The position numbers and the translations under genes were made by a program. A stretch of 64,000 nt of DNA, taken from positions 154,191-218,190 of the forward strand of contig JAUNPJ010000001.1 of NCBI GenBank assembly GCA_030536755.1, in the 5' to 3' direction. Each line of letters starts with the position of its first letter. Positions within the stretch are counted from its first letter, which is position 1. Origin of the DNA: Eubacteriales bacterium. Lineage in GTDB: Bacteria > Bacillota > Clostridia > Lachnospirales > Lachnospiraceae. This document shows, piece after piece, positions 44,802-54,260 of the stretch. The notes under the pieces are model-generated. The model was not told where the DNA came from. It ran no database searches and saw only the letters and a program-made list of their open reading frames with translations.

Positions 44802-46196
44802 TTATATCTGTTCTCCTATATAGTAAAATCCTTTGCATTCCTTTAATTTCACATCTACAATTTTGCCGATCAGGCCGGCTGTTCCAGGAAAATGAACAAC
44901 CAGATTGTTACTCAGACGTCCAGTCACCAGCTGATCATTCTGATGATTGATCTGTTCTACCAGTACCGGCTGTGTCGTTCCCTCATGGACTGCACATACT
45001 TCTGTAGCGATATTCTGTACTTCTTTTAACAGACGGTCAAAACGGTCTTTGACTACAGCTTCGGGAATCTGATCCTCCATTACGGCAGCAGGTGTTCCGC
45101 TTCGTTTCGAATAAATAAACGTAAACGCACTGTCATAACGAACTTTGCGCACGATATCCAGAGTATCCTGAAAATCTTCTTCTGTCTCTCCAGGAAATCC
45201 AACAATAATATCTGTAGTCAGAGAAATATCTGGAACCGCAGTTTTAATCTTATCTACCAGTGCCAGATACTGCTCCTTCGTATAGCGACGGTTCATTTTT
45301 TTCAGAATCTCTGTACTTCCTGACTGTACCGGGAGATGCAGATGTCTGCAGATTTTTTTAGAACGACCCATCACTTCAATCAATTCATCCGACAGATCCT
45401 TCGGATGCGAAGTCATGAAGCGGATGCGCTCCAGTCCTTCAATTTTTTCAATCTCTGTCAGAAGCTGCGCAAATGTCATCGGTTCGTCAAGATTCTTTCC
45501 GTAAGAGTTGACATTTTGCCCCAGCAGCATAACTTCTACAACGCCATCTGCGACAAGACGCCGTATCTCATCTAAAATGGCTTCCGGTTTTCTGCTTCGT
45601 TCACGTCCCCTTACGTAAGGTACAATACAATAACTGCAGAAATTATTGCAGCCAAACATGATATTAACACCGGATTTGAATTTATATTTTCGCTCAGCCG
45701 GCAAATCCTCTACAATTTTATCCGTATCTTTCCAGATATCAATGACCATACGATCAGATTCCATAGCAGTTACGAGAAGCTCCGGAAATTTATAAATATT
45801 GTGCGTTCCAAAAATCAGGTTTACAAAGGAATAGCTGTTTTTGATTTTTTCTACTACATGTGCTTCCTGCATCATGCAGCCGCATAATGCAATCATCATA
45901 TGTGGATTTTTTTTCTTCAATCCTTTTAATTTTCCCAAATGACCATAGACCTTCTGGTTGGCATTCTCACGCACTGTGCAGGTATTATAAATGACAAAAT
46001 CAGCATTTTCAGAATCCGATTCCATATAGCCGACGCGTTCCAGAATACCGGTTAATTTCTCAGAATCACGTGCATTCATCTGACAGCCAAATGTCTGTAC
46101 ACAGAAAGTTAATGGTCTTCCCAACTCTTCTTTTTTCTTCTGGAGAAGCTCTTTGGCCCGTTCCATATATTCATATTGGCGTTTTGTTTCTTCCAT
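44802..46196 (-). CDS. miaB: tRNA-2-methylthio-N6-dimethylallyladenosine synthase
   Basis: MiaB is a radical-SAM methylthiotransferase that converts i6A37, made by MiaA, to ms2i6A37. The protein (464 residues) has an N-terminal UPF0004 domain with cluster Cys residues (FGCQMNARDSE, NTCTVRENA, CGCMMQ), the radical-SAM CNNFCSYCIVPYVRG, and a C-terminal TRAM domain (GTTQPVLVEQ to GKIVDVKLKEC). The ATG at 46196 follows AGGA; the upstream in-frame ATG at 46214 has no SD. Confidence 0.96.
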   Translation of the reverse strand: MEETKRQYEYMERAKELLQKKKEELGRPLTFCVQTFGCQMNARDSEKLTGILERVGYMESDSENADFVIYNTCTVRENANQKVYGHLGKLKGLKKKNPHMMIALCGCMMQEAHVVEKIKNSYSFVNLIFGTHNIYKFPELLVTAMESDRMVIDIWKDTDKIVEDLPAERKYKFKSGVNIMFGCNNFCSYCIVPYVRGRERSRKPEAILDEIRRLVADGVVEVMLLGQNVNSYGKNLDEPMTFAQLLTEIEKIEGLERIRFMTSHPKDLSDELIEVMGRSKKICRHLHLPVQSGSTEILKKMNRRYTKEQYLALVDKIKTAVPDISLTTDIIVGFPGETEEDFQDTLDIVRKVRYDSAFTFIYSKRSGTPAAVMEDQIPEAVVKDRFDRLLKEVQNIATEVCAVHEGTTQPVLVEQINHQNDQLVTGRLSNNLVVHFPGTAGLIGKIVDVKLKECKGFYYIGEQI

Positions 46197-46246
46197 TTTT
46201 ATTTTTATCCTCATATCTATCTATTTGTTTGTATTTTAATTAATCA

Positions 46247-46275
46247 ATTATAACAATGAGGACTTTGAATTTCAA
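46247..46275 (-). promoter_or_regulatory. Promoter of miaB
   Basis: On the minus strand -35 TTGAAA (46270-46275) and -10 TATAAT (46247-46252) have a 17-base spacer. The predicted start is near 46240, some 44 bases before the chosen ATG. Confidence 0.75.
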
Positions 46276-46308
46276 GTATGAAAATAGTGTTTCTTCCCAG
46301 CTTTTTCA

Positions 46309-47829
46309 TTACATTTTTTCTTCTAATTGTTCAAGGATATCTTTATAATTACTTTCCACAGCATGCGCATGCGTTGATTTTTTCTTTTGTATATTGACAG
46401 CAGCTTTTGCTTTCGCGATTGGCTGAATCGTTCCGGCTCCTGCCACGCATCCTCCCGGACATGCCATTCCTTCCAGAAGATATCCATTATATTTTCCGGC
46501 TTTTGCCATGTTTAACAGCTTTTTGCAGTTATCCAGTCCTTCCGCACTTTCTACTTTCACCTCTCGTCCCGGATACAGTTCTTTGACACAATTGACGACT
46601 GCATTCGCAACACCACCGCTGATTGCGAATCCGCGTCCGTCACCACTGGCGCCGTGCATTGGATCCTGTTCTTTTAACTCAGCAAAATTCACATCTCTGG
46701 CCTCAAACATTCCCATAACTTCTTCAAAAGTTAATACAAAATCAATGTCACTGCGGATGGATTTACGTCCTGCCTCCAGTTTTTTGGCTGCACATGGGCC
46801 GATAAATGCCACTTTACATCCTGGATGTTGTTTTTTGATCAATCTTCCAGTCAACACCATCGGAGTCAATGCCATGGAAATGCATTCGCTGTATTCCGGG
46901 AACAGCTTTTTCGCCATCATAGACCATGCCGGACAACAAGAAGTAGCCATAAATGGAAGCTTTTCTGGTACTTCTTCCACAAAATCTTTTGCTTCTGCAA
47001 TAGTACAAAGATCTGCACCGATTGCCACTTCTACGACGTCCTCAAAGCCAAGTGCCTGGAATGCCGAACGCATTTTTTCTGGTGTCATCTGCACACCAAA
47101 CTGTCCCGTCACTGCCGGCGCAATCGCCGCGTAAACAGGAACATCACTTTTAATTGCCTGAATGGTCTGAAAAATCTGTGCTTTATCGGCAATCGCACCA
47201 AACGGACAGTTAGCAAGACACATGCCACAGGAAACACATTTTTCCTGATCAATATCTGCACGCCCATATTCATCCGAATCAATTGCATTCATACCACATG
47301 CCTTTGCGCAGGGACGTTCCAGTTTCAAAATGGCACCATACGCACAGGCATTGATACATTTTCCGCATTTGATACATTTCGCCTGATCAATCACAGATTT
47401 TCCATTCTGGAAAGAAATGGCATTTTTCGGACACACCTCCTTACATGGGTGTGCCAGACATCCCTGGCATGCATCTGTTACATGTATTTCATTATCCGGG
47501 CATTTATGGCAGGCAAATTTAATGATATTGATCAGCGGAGGCTGATAATATTTTTCCGGACGGATGCATTCAAGTGCTCCTTCTGAGACGGGTGCATGTT
47601 CAGAAACATCTCTTAAGGGAAGTCCCATAGCCAGACGAATTCGTTCTTTTACGATTGCTCTTTCCAAAAATACACTTTCCCGGTAGGTGGAAACTTCTCC
47701 AGGAATAACGCGATAAGGAATATGCTCCATTTGTGACACGTCTCCATCTTTGTAATCATATGATAATTTTGCAACTTCTGCAAAAACACGTTTACGAATA
47801 TCATTTACTGACGTATAAACACCTCTCAT
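46309..47829 (-). CDS. Monomeric [FeFe] hydrogenase with N-terminal ferredoxin domains (group B-like)
   Basis: This 506-residue enzyme couples reduced ferredoxin to H2 evolution or the reverse. The N-terminal part (about 100-225) carries several [4Fe-4S] motifs (CKEVCP, CIKCGKCINAC, CVSCGMCLANCP). The H-cluster motifs are L1 TSCCPAW (near 297), L2 IGPCAAKKLEA (near 345) and L3 EGMACPGGCVAGAG (near 460). L2 has GPC where group A enzymes have MPC, which points to the ferredoxin-linked group B. Maturases hydE, hydF and hydG are not in the window. AAAGGAG precedes the ATG. Confidence 0.9.
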   Translation of the reverse strand: MRGVYTSVNDIRKRVFAEVAKLSYDYKDGDVSQMEHIPYRVIPGEVSTYRESVFLERAIVKERIRLAMGLPLRDVSEHAPVSEGALECIRPEKYYQPPLINIIKFACHKCPDNEIHVTDACQGCLAHPCKEVCPKNAISFQNGKSVIDQAKCIKCGKCINACAYGAILKLERPCAKACGMNAIDSDEYGRADIDQEKCVSCGMCLANCPFGAIADKAQIFQTIQAIKSDVPVYAAIAPAVTGQFGVQMTPEKMRSAFQALGFEDVVEVAIGADLCTIAEAKDFVEEVPEKLPFMATSCCPAWSMMAKKLFPEYSECISMALTPMVLTGRLIKKQHPGCKVAFIGPCAAKKLEAGRKSIRSDIDFVLTFEEVMGMFEARDVNFAELKEQDPMHGASGDGRGFAISGGVANAVVNCVKELYPGREVKVESAEGLDNCKKLLNMAKAGKYNGYLLEGMACPGGCVAGAGTIQPIAKAKAAVNIQKKKSTHAHAVESNYKDILEQLEEKM

Positions 47830-47912
47830 TTTTTGTCTCTCCTTTTAAGTAAAATTTCTGAGAATACCAGAAATATTATCATAGTATCTGCAAGGTTTTA
47901 TAAAGCATTTTT

Positions 47913-47941
47913 AGTATAGGGAGTTATGATAAAAACGTCAA
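47913..47941 (-). promoter_or_regulatory. Promoter of the hydrogenase gene
   Basis: On the minus strand -35 TTGACG (47936-47941) and -10 TATACT (47913-47918) have a 17-base spacer. The leader would be about 77 bases. No Rex-type site was recognised. Confidence 0.72.
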
Positions 47942-48042
47942 TATAGGAGTATGTTTTTTGTAAAAACAAAAAAGTGTATTCAAATATTGTAAAAAGTTTA
48001 TTTACCGTGCTAAATGATAATTTATTTTATAATAAAATTCAT

Positions 48043-48099
48043 AAAAAAATAGGAAAGATACGCTTTTTTCAAAAGAATTTTACGTTTCTTCCCTATTTT
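48043..48099 (-). terminator. Terminator for the aminotransferase operon
   Basis: AAAATAGGAAAGATACG (48046-48062) pairs, with a few mismatches, with TACGTTTCTTCCCTATTTT (48081-48099). On the minus strand seven T follow the stem. Confidence 0.65.
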
Positions 48100-48265
48100 C
48101 ATTTACCAAAATAACTTCGTTTTCTATACCAGCGAACGTACTGCTTTCTATACACGACGATAACGGTCATATACATCACATCAATATCTGGTTCCCGGTT
48201 CAGACATCAGAGAAATATCCACTCCGCCACACCTGGCTGTACCTACATTTTCATCTTCAGCCCCT

Positions 48266-49486
48266 TCATTTATGATAGCTATGAAAAACATACTCTTTCA
48301 ACCGTTCAAAGGCCTTTTTGACCTGACTAAACGGCAAGGCCAGATTCATACGAATTGCCCACGGATGCTGAAACGGTCTTCCGTCCTGCCATGCAACGCC
48401 AACATTCCAACCTGCCTTCAAAAGCTCATCCAATGTCTTCTGGTGGATTTCACACCACTGACGGCAGTCCAGAAACAACATATAGGTTCCCTCCGGTCTG
48501 CAGACCGAAACACCTTCAAAATGCCGCTGAATATATTCATATGCGTAATCGATATTGCCGGTCAGTACCTGACACAGTTCGTCCACCCATTCGGCTCCCT
48601 CTGTCCGATAAGCACCAATCAATGCGTGCATAGAAAGAACATTCATGGAATTATAATGACTTTTGCTGCTTTTTGCACGAATACGGTCACGCAGATACCT
48701 GTTATAAATAATATGATAACTTCCCACCAGTCCAGCCAGATTAAACGTTTTGCTTGGTGCATAAAAAGCAATCGTACGGTTTCTGGCATCCTCGCTAACC
48801 GATTGCGTAGGAGTATGCCTATGGCCTTCTAAAATCAGATCCGACCAAATTTCATCCGAGATCACAAGACAGTCATTTTCCCGATATACCTCCATGGCTT
48901 TTTCGATTTCCCAACGCTCCCAGACACGGCCACATGGATTATGCGGACTGCAAAAAACAGCCACATGAATCTTATTTTCTTTTAATTTCCGGTCCATATC
49001 CTCATAATCCATACGATAAATACCGTTTTCATCTATTTTCAATGGACTATGCACGATTCGATAGCCATTGTTTGTGATACTGTTGGTGAATCCGATATAT
49101 GCAGGGCTGTGCAGCAGCACACTGTCTCCAGGAGCCGCAAAAGCTGTCAGAGCTGAAATCACGCCTCCCAGCACGCCATTTTCATATCCAATACATGCTT
49201 TCGTCAGACCAGTTACCCCATTGCGCTTCTCCTGCCATCGGATAATAGATTGGTAATATTCCTTTGTTGGAGAAAAATAGCCAAATGCCGGATGCTGAAT
49301 GCGCTCTTCTATAGCGTCAATGATGGAAGGTGCGGTAGGAAAATTCATATCGGCCACCCACATAGGAATCACGTCAAAACCTTCTTTCGGTCTGTCCGGA
49401 GCAAAACCGGGCATTTTACCAAGGCCATCTACCGCCATGGCATCTTTTCCTCTTCGATCTATAATAGAAGTAAAATCGTATTTCAT
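48266..49486 (-). CDS. MalY/PatB-family aminotransferase (cystathionine beta-lyase type)
   Basis: This 406-residue fold-type I PLP enzyme has PMWVADMNFPTAPSIIDAIEERI, ENGVLGGVISALTAFAAPGD, VFCSPHNPCGRVWERWEI, ISDEIWSDLIL and the PLP Lys in FYAPSKTFNLAGL. MalY/PatB enzymes cleave C-S bonds of cystathionine or cysteine. The ATG at 49486 has GAGGA seven bases upstream; the frame extends 14 codons further with no SD. It lies 25 bases after the HD-hydrolase gene. Confidence 0.92.
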   Translation of the reverse strand: MKYDFTSIIDRRGKDAMAVDGLGKMPGFAPDRPKEGFDVIPMWVADMNFPTAPSIIDAIEERIQHPAFGYFSPTKEYYQSIIRWQEKRNGVTGLTKACIGYENGVLGGVISALTAFAAPGDSVLLHSPAYIGFTNSITNNGYRIVHSPLKIDENGIYRMDYEDMDRKLKENKIHVAVFCSPHNPCGRVWERWEIEKAMEVYRENDCLVISDEIWSDLILEGHRHTPTQSVSEDARNRTIAFYAPSKTFNLAGLVGSYHIIYNRYLRDRIRAKSSKSHYNSMNVLSMHALIGAYRTEGAEWVDELCQVLTGNIDYAYEYIQRHFEGVSVCRPEGTYMLFLDCRQWCEIHQKTLDELLKAGWNVGVAWQDGRPFQHPWAIRMNLALPFSQVKKAFERLKEYVFHSYHK

Positions 49487-49511
49487 ATAATCTTCCTCTT
49501 TTATTTTGCTG

Positions 49512-50174
49512 CTATGTAACAAAAACAAGCCTGCATAATTCTGCCATCTCCAGATAAATATCTTTTGTCTCCGGATAATATTCCATTTCGCTCAAAGCCT
49601 CTTTCATCTCGCTGTAATACCATGCCTGTTTTTCTTTTGGAGCATTAAAACGTTCCCATACCTTCTCACCAATCTGTTTCTGATCACGGTAGAGACTGCG
49701 CAGATTCGATACTTTATCTGCCATAACCAGCATTTTCAGACGCCTGGAACCTTCTCTTACCTGCTGAATTGCCCTTTTCTTACGTTCATCCCAGCTTTTG
49801 GATTTATCTTCACTGTGTGCAACCACCAGAAAAGCAACTTCGATTCCGAAACGTTTGATGATTTCTTCCTCCGTTGCACGCGTATCTTCCAGTGTATCAT
49901 GGAGAAGTCCGGCTATCAAAAGACTGAGATCTGCTTTCATATCTGAAAGAATTTTCATTGTTTCCATTGGATGCACAATGTAGGGACGGGATGTTCCCTT
50001 TCTCACCTGACCTTCGTGACACTCTGACGCAAAAAGAAGCGCACTGTCGAGAAGGTCATTTCCTGTTTCATAAGAATTGCGGTGTTGCTCTGCGGTTTCA
50101 TGTCTGAGAATCTCATCATGGTTCACGATTGCATTCACAGTCATTTCATTGCCTTTTAACAAAGTGTTCTCCAT
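49512..50174 (-). CDS. Small HD-domain hydrolase of the SpoT/MESH1 type
   Basis: This 220-residue protein has the metal-binding motifs of RelA/SpoT hydrolase domains: H in RPYIVHPMETMKIL, the HD pair in GLLHDTLEDTRATEEE, and the late Asp in ADKVSNLRSLYRDQ. It has no synthetase domain. It may hydrolyse (p)ppGpp or a related nucleotide. The first 40 residues match nothing I know. AGGAGG precedes the ATG; it is probably cotranscribed with the aminotransferase. Confidence 0.87.
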   Translation of the reverse strand: MENTLLKGNEMTVNAIVNHDEILRHETAEQHRNSYETGNDLLDSALLFASECHEGQVRKGTSRPYIVHPMETMKILSDMKADLSLLIAGLLHDTLEDTRATEEEIIKRFGIEVAFLVVAHSEDKSKSWDERKKRAIQQVREGSRRLKMLVMADKVSNLRSLYRDQKQIGEKVWERFNAPKEKQAWYYSEMKEALSEMEYYPETKDIYLEMAELCRLVFVT

Positions 50175-50262
50175 TCACACTTCCTCCTCCATTTTTTTAT
50201 CATTTCCGCCAATTCCTTTTGAAAGTCAAAACAACACAATATCTGTTTTTTCACTGTAAAAA

Positions 50263-50643
50263 TCAGGAACGCGACTGCAGATATGCCAGATGTTCCTGTT
50301 CCAATTCCCTGTAAAGCTGCACACAATTCCAGGTAAGATTATGTTCCGTCAAAACAGCCTTATAGTCCACCGGTGTTCCTGCTTTGCGCAGAGCCTGCAG
50401 AATATACTGCAGCAAGTCGCCGTCTATGGCAGCAAACACCAGCATTTCCTTCTCCAATTCTGTTTCCTCCTCTGCAGTCTCCGCAGGCTGGATTTCCTTC
50501 AACCCTGCCAGATATCCAATCGGCTGACCAAATTCCTCCGGCGTAATCACCCTCATTTTTATATGCAGAGGAAGCAACGCTCGTTGTATTTTCTGTTGCT
50601 TCTGCCTGTCCTTAAAATTAATCAACAAGACCGTCTCTTTCAT
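50263..50643 (-). CDS. DUF3783-family protein
   Basis: This 126-residue protein, from the ATG at 50643 with AAAGGAG five to six bases upstream, has no membrane segment. It starts KETVLLINFKDRQKQQKIQ, has an acidic linker (about 52-66, ETAEEETELEKE) and a C-terminal block MLVFAAIDGDLLQYILQALR with TPVDYKAVLTEHN and W, the pattern I associate with DUF3783. Function unknown. The longer frame (to 50697) lacks an SD. Confidence 0.78.
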   Translation of the reverse strand: MKETVLLINFKDRQKQQKIQRALLPLHIKMRVITPEEFGQPIGYLAGLKEIQPAETAEEETELEKEMLVFAAIDGDLLQYILQALRKAGTPVDYKAVLTEHNLTWNCVQLYRELEQEHLAYLQSRS

Positions 50644-50896
50644 AATCACTCCTCTTTCTTTGATACTGCTTTTTATCGGCTTATCACCTTTTTTCACAGT
50701 ATAACATAAACCAACTACAAATATCCAGATAATACAGCAAAAAACTTTCTGTGTGCAGACATTTGGGCGTCAAATGAACATACATGATTTCGAAAAATTC
50801 AAAAACTTTGTCATATAAAGGATGTAAATTTTGTCTGTTAATGGTACAATAATAAGACTACAAAAAATAGAACAGTATATCAAAGGAGATTTTTTC

Positions 50897-52189
50897 ATGA
50901 AACAATCACGTATGCTGGACATTCTTGTTATTGGCCTGGCTCTCTTTTCCATGTTCTTCGGAGCAGGCAACATTATCTTTCCTCCCTACCTCGGCATGGA
51001 ATCTGCAAGCCAGTGGATTCTTGGATTTTCCAGCTACTATCTGGCAGATATCGGTCTTGCCGTTGTCGCTATTTTTGCCGTTCTGAAATACAAGGGCGAT
51101 GTCAACTATTTCATGTCTTTTGTAGGAAACATTCCTGGAAAGATCATGCTCTCCGCCATTATTTTATGCATCGGACCTTTGATTGCAGTGCCAAGAACTG
51201 GTGCCACCACCTATGAAATGTTTGTCGTACCTGTTTTTGGCAATGTTTCCCCTGTAGTCCCTGTTTTTCTTTTTTTTGCTGCGATTGCGCTTCTATCCAT
51301 ACGACCTTCTTCCGTTGTGGATATTCTCGGAAAGTTTTTGACTCCTGCGCTATTTTTCGGACTGATTTTCCTGATCATTAAGGGAATCCTCACACCGGTG
51401 GGAACGATTGTGGACACATTCAAAGTAGAATCTGTCGTACAGCAGGGAATCTCAGCCGGATATCAGACCATGGATTCTCTGGCTGCAGTCGTCTTTGGAA
51501 TGATCATTGTTAACACCGTCAAAAACAAAGGCTATACGCAAGAACAGGAGCAGTACAAAATTGCCATGTATGCCAGCTGCCTCGCCGCCGCAGGGCTTTT
51601 ACTTGTCTATGGCGGTCTGACTTATCTGGGTGCAACTGCCACCAGCAACATGCAGGGAAGACTGCTCCGAACAGAATTGATCCTTTATATTACAAGAGAG
51701 CTTCTTGGAAAATTTGGTGTGATTCTTCTCGGAGTTGTGGTAACGCTTGCCTGCATCACTACGGCTGTCGCACTGATTACTGCAAGTGCAGAATATTTCT
51801 GCAATCTCTCAAAAGGGAAATTGCGCTATTCGTTTCTTGTCATATTTTTCTGTGCATTCAGTGCATTATTCGCTACACTTGGCACAGACACCATTGTATC
51901 CATCGCAGCCCCTATCCTCGGGCTTCTTTATCCCGGAATGCTGGTGCTGATCGCGTGTTCCTTTGTTGCAAAACGGTTAAAAAGCAATCTCATCATCCGC
52001 TTTGCAGTGTTCGGTGCAATTCTTACCAGCCTCTGTGAGTTTTTGTATACCAAAAGATTTCCTTTCAGCTTTGTGACAAAGCTTCCACTTGCCGGCTCTG
52101 GATTCGGCTGGATTGTTCCATCCATTGTATTTGGCTGTATAGGAGCAATTCTTTCTTTTCTTTCTAACAAAAAAACGGCAGGCAGATAA
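50897..52189 (+). CDS. brnQ: Branched-chain amino acid carrier BrnQ
   Basis: This 430-residue membrane protein of the LIVCS family has about 12 segments and the N-terminal signature ALFSMFFGAGNIIFPPYLG. It imports Leu, Ile and Val with Na+ or H+. The ATG at 50897 has AAAGGAG eight bases upstream; the longer frame begins with a TTG and lacks an SD. It is the only plus-strand gene between about 7.1 kb and the right edge, flanked by its own terminator. Confidence 0.95.
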   Translation: MKQSRMLDILVIGLALFSMFFGAGNIIFPPYLGMESASQWILGFSSYYLADIGLAVVAIFAVLKYKGDVNYFMSFVGNIPGKIMLSAIILCIGPLIAVPRTGATTYEMFVVPVFGNVSPVVPVFLFFAAIALLSIRPSSVVDILGKFLTPALFFGLIFLIIKGILTPVGTIVDTFKVESVVQQGISAGYQTMDSLAAVVFGMIIVNTVKNKGYTQEQEQYKIAMYASCLAAAGLLLVYGGLTYLGATATSNMQGRLLRTELILYITRELLGKFGVILLGVVVTLACITTAVALITASAEYFCNLSKGKLRYSFLVIFFCAFSALFATLGTDTIVSIAAPILGLLYPGMLVLIACSFVAKRLKSNLIIRFAVFGAILTSLCEFLYTKRFPFSFVTKLPLAGSGFGWIVPSIVFGCIGAILSFLSNKKTAGR

Positions 52190-52206
52190 AACCTGTCGTT
52201 TTTTTC
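52174..52206. terminator. Bidirectional terminator shared by brnQ and the AEC transporter
   Basis: AACGGCAGG (52174-52182) and CCTGTCGTT (52192-52200) form a stem with A and T runs on either side. It overlaps the last codons of brnQ and abuts the stop of the convergent gene at 52205. Confidence 0.88.
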
Positions 52207-53125
52207 ACATCTGATAGAGTGCTGTCATAATCGGCATGGTTATCACACACACCAGCGTAGTCACCCCATTGATCGCAATGGCAGAATCGGCGTCCGTACC
52301 AAAAAACTGCGCCATCTGCGTAATCGAAGATGCCGATGGTGTCATGGTCGCCAGAAGAGAAATCAGCAAAATTTTCTTTCCATCTTCTGCAAACGACTCC
52401 ATACCGCTGAATTTCAGCAAAAGCAATGCTGCTGCCGGAAAAACGATCAGGCGCAGAAAAGCAGTCAGCCAGATACGCCTATACGCCGCAATCCCTTTCA
52501 GATTCATATTTCCGATCAGCATCCCTGTCACCAGCATGGCAATCGGGCCTACCATCTGTCCAACGGAAGCAAGCGCGTCATCCAGCGGTTTCGGAAAGTG
52601 TATCTGGAAAACAAAGAGAAGAATCCCTGCAAAGACAGACAACATGTTGATGTTGGTCACTACTTTTTTAACCTCTATCTTTTTCTCCCCACAAAGAACC
52701 ATTTTTCCATGACTCCACATCCAGAACAACTGTACCGAAACAAACGCACTCGAATAAATCACCCACTCCTGTCCAAGCATCGCCGTGACAAGCGGAATGA
52801 TCAGATTGCCCGCATTCGAGTACATGATGGAAGTTTTTTCGACTGCATCCAAATGAAAAATCTGTCCCACAATCTGCACAAGTCCAAACCACAACATGTG
52901 TATCAGCAAAGCTGCCACAATCGCAAGCATCAGTCCGTTGCGAATTTCTTCTGTATAATCCACCTGAAATGCCTCCAAAATGACACATGGCATAATCAGA
53001 TAAATACAGAGCGCAGAAAGAGTCCGGCTGTCCTGTGCTTTTAGAATACGGCTACGCACCAGCAATACGCCAAGTAGCATAATCAAGAACAGGGAAATAA
53101 TTTTCTCAATCAAAATCACTATCAT
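52205..53125 (-). CDS. AEC-family (auxin efflux carrier/malate permease type) transporter
   Basis: This 306-residue membrane protein has about ten segments and AEC signatures: VLLVRSRILKAQDSRTLSAL, MYSNAGNLIIPLVTAMLGQ and ATMTPSASSITQMAQFFGTD. Members export or import organic acids or amino-acid derivatives; the substrate is unknown. AAAGGAG precedes the ATG. Upstream on the minus strand lies an extended -10, TGCTATAAT (53170-53178), without a clear -35. Confidence 0.92.
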   Translation of the reverse strand: MIVILIEKIISLFLIMLLGVLLVRSRILKAQDSRTLSALCIYLIMPCVILEAFQVDYTEEIRNGLMLAIVAALLIHMLWFGLVQIVGQIFHLDAVEKTSIMYSNAGNLIIPLVTAMLGQEWVIYSSAFVSVQLFWMWSHGKMVLCGEKKIEVKKVVTNINMLSVFAGILLFVFQIHFPKPLDDALASVGQMVGPIAMLVTGMLIGNMNLKGIAAYRRIWLTAFLRLIVFPAAALLLLKFSGMESFAEDGKKILLISLLATMTPSASSITQMAQFFGTDADSAIAINGVTTLVCVITMPIMTALYQM

Positions 53126-53255
53126 TTTTTGCTCCTTTTGATCTCAACAATCATTTTTTTGCCGGACTCATTATAGCACCTTTTCCTTTTTTGTATATAT
53201 CTCTCTACAAAATTTTATGTTTTTATTCTGATACAAAAGGAGTTTATCTGCACAT

Positions 53256-54236
53256 TCAAGTCGTCTGCTGCTCGACAATATGATAGCCCAGCTTGATTTC
53301 TCTGACGGCAGACTCTTCTTTATCCAAAAGCTTCAAAAGCATTCGCGCCGCCTCCATTCCGCTTTCTTCATAAGAAAAATGCACCGTTGTCAATGTTGGA
53401 TTGGTCACCTTGGCTAAAATGGAATCTCCATGGCCTGTTACCATCATCTGACCCGGAATCTTGACGTGAACAGATTTCAGATACTGCATAGCTCCAATGG
53501 CAATCTCGTCCGTCGCGCAGACTACACCATCCAGATTTTTGTACATTTTCATCAGTTTTTCCATCGCCTGATATCCGTCTTCAATCGAAAAACCGCTAAT
53601 CACCATCTGCTCTTTCAGATTCTCATATCCACCTTCCTGTACTGCGTCACAAAATCCCTTGCAGCGTTCAGCCCCAACCGCTTTATCCTGCTGCAAAACA
53701 CCGATATACCCCAGATTTTTCCGTCCCTTTTCCAGCAAAAGAGCAGCCATATCATAAATCGAGTGATAATCATCGTGGTAGACACAGTGACAGCCAGGCA
53801 GTCTCTGCCCGACGATCACCACAGGAACATTCATACTTTTTAACGTTTTTTTATGTCCGGAAGTAAAAACAGTTGCAGCCAGAATGACGCCATCCACCTG
53901 CTTGTCATCAAACAATTTGAGATACTCCAATTCCTTTTTGGGGTTGTTCTGTGTATCCGCAAGCAAAAGCTGATACCCTTTTTCATTTAGCGCAGCAAGA
54001 ATCCCGGATACTACGCTTCCCATGGAAGCAGAATTCATTTTGGGCAGAATCACACCGACCATTTTCGTCTTTTTGGTGCGAAGCGTCTGTGCCTGTACCG
54101 AAGGGCGATATCCCGTTTCCTCCACCACTCTTCGAATCGCTTCCCGCTTTTCTTCCGAGACGTATCCCTGATTGAAATAGCGGGAAACAGCTGCCTTTGA
54201 CACTCCTGCCATTTTTGCAATTTCTCCAATGTTCAT
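53256..54236 (-). CDS. LacI-family transcriptional regulator
   Basis: This 326-residue repressor has an N-terminal LacI helix-turn-helix (NIGEIAKMAGVSKAAVSRYF, about 2-21), a hinge, and a periplasmic-binding-like effector domain (MVGVILPKMNSASMGSVVSG, DGVILAATVF, DGVVCATDEIAIGAMQYL). It lies directly downstream of the amylosucrase-type gene, probably in one operon. The likely target is the operator at 56166-56179, and a sugar such as sucrose is a reasonable inducer guess. Confidence 0.94.
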   Translation of the reverse strand: MNIGEIAKMAGVSKAAVSRYFNQGYVSEEKREAIRRVVEETGYRPSVQAQTLRTKKTKMVGVILPKMNSASMGSVVSGILAALNEKGYQLLLADTQNNPKKELEYLKLFDDKQVDGVILAATVFTSGHKKTLKSMNVPVVIVGQRLPGCHCVYHDDYHSIYDMAALLLEKGRKNLGYIGVLQQDKAVGAERCKGFCDAVQEGGYENLKEQMVISGFSIEDGYQAMEKLMKMYKNLDGVVCATDEIAIGAMQYLKSVHVKIPGQMMVTGHGDSILAKVTNPTLTTVHFSYEESGMEAARMLLKLLDKEESAVREIKLGYHIVEQQTT

Positions 54237-54260
54237 ACTGTTTTTACTCCTAACTTTCTT

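Larger units (their letters stand above)
47830..48265. other. 436-bp gap between the hydrogenase and aminotransferase genes
   Basis: It holds the hydrogenase promoter (47913-47941), an AT-rich stretch with the dyad TTTTTTGTAAAAACAAAAAA at about 47951, and a terminator (48043-48099). Some 160 bases (48106-48265) remain between the aminotransferase stop and that terminator. Two short out-of-frame runs there look protein-like on the minus strand (VGTARCGGVDISLMSEPGTR and YRKQYVRWYRKRSYFGK) but have no start with an SD. They may be remains of a lost gene. Confidence 0.5.

Noticed and set aside
50700-50896. Riboswitch or T-box ahead of brnQ
   Set aside because: No T-box sequence or stacked hairpins with a terminator were seen in the short leader.
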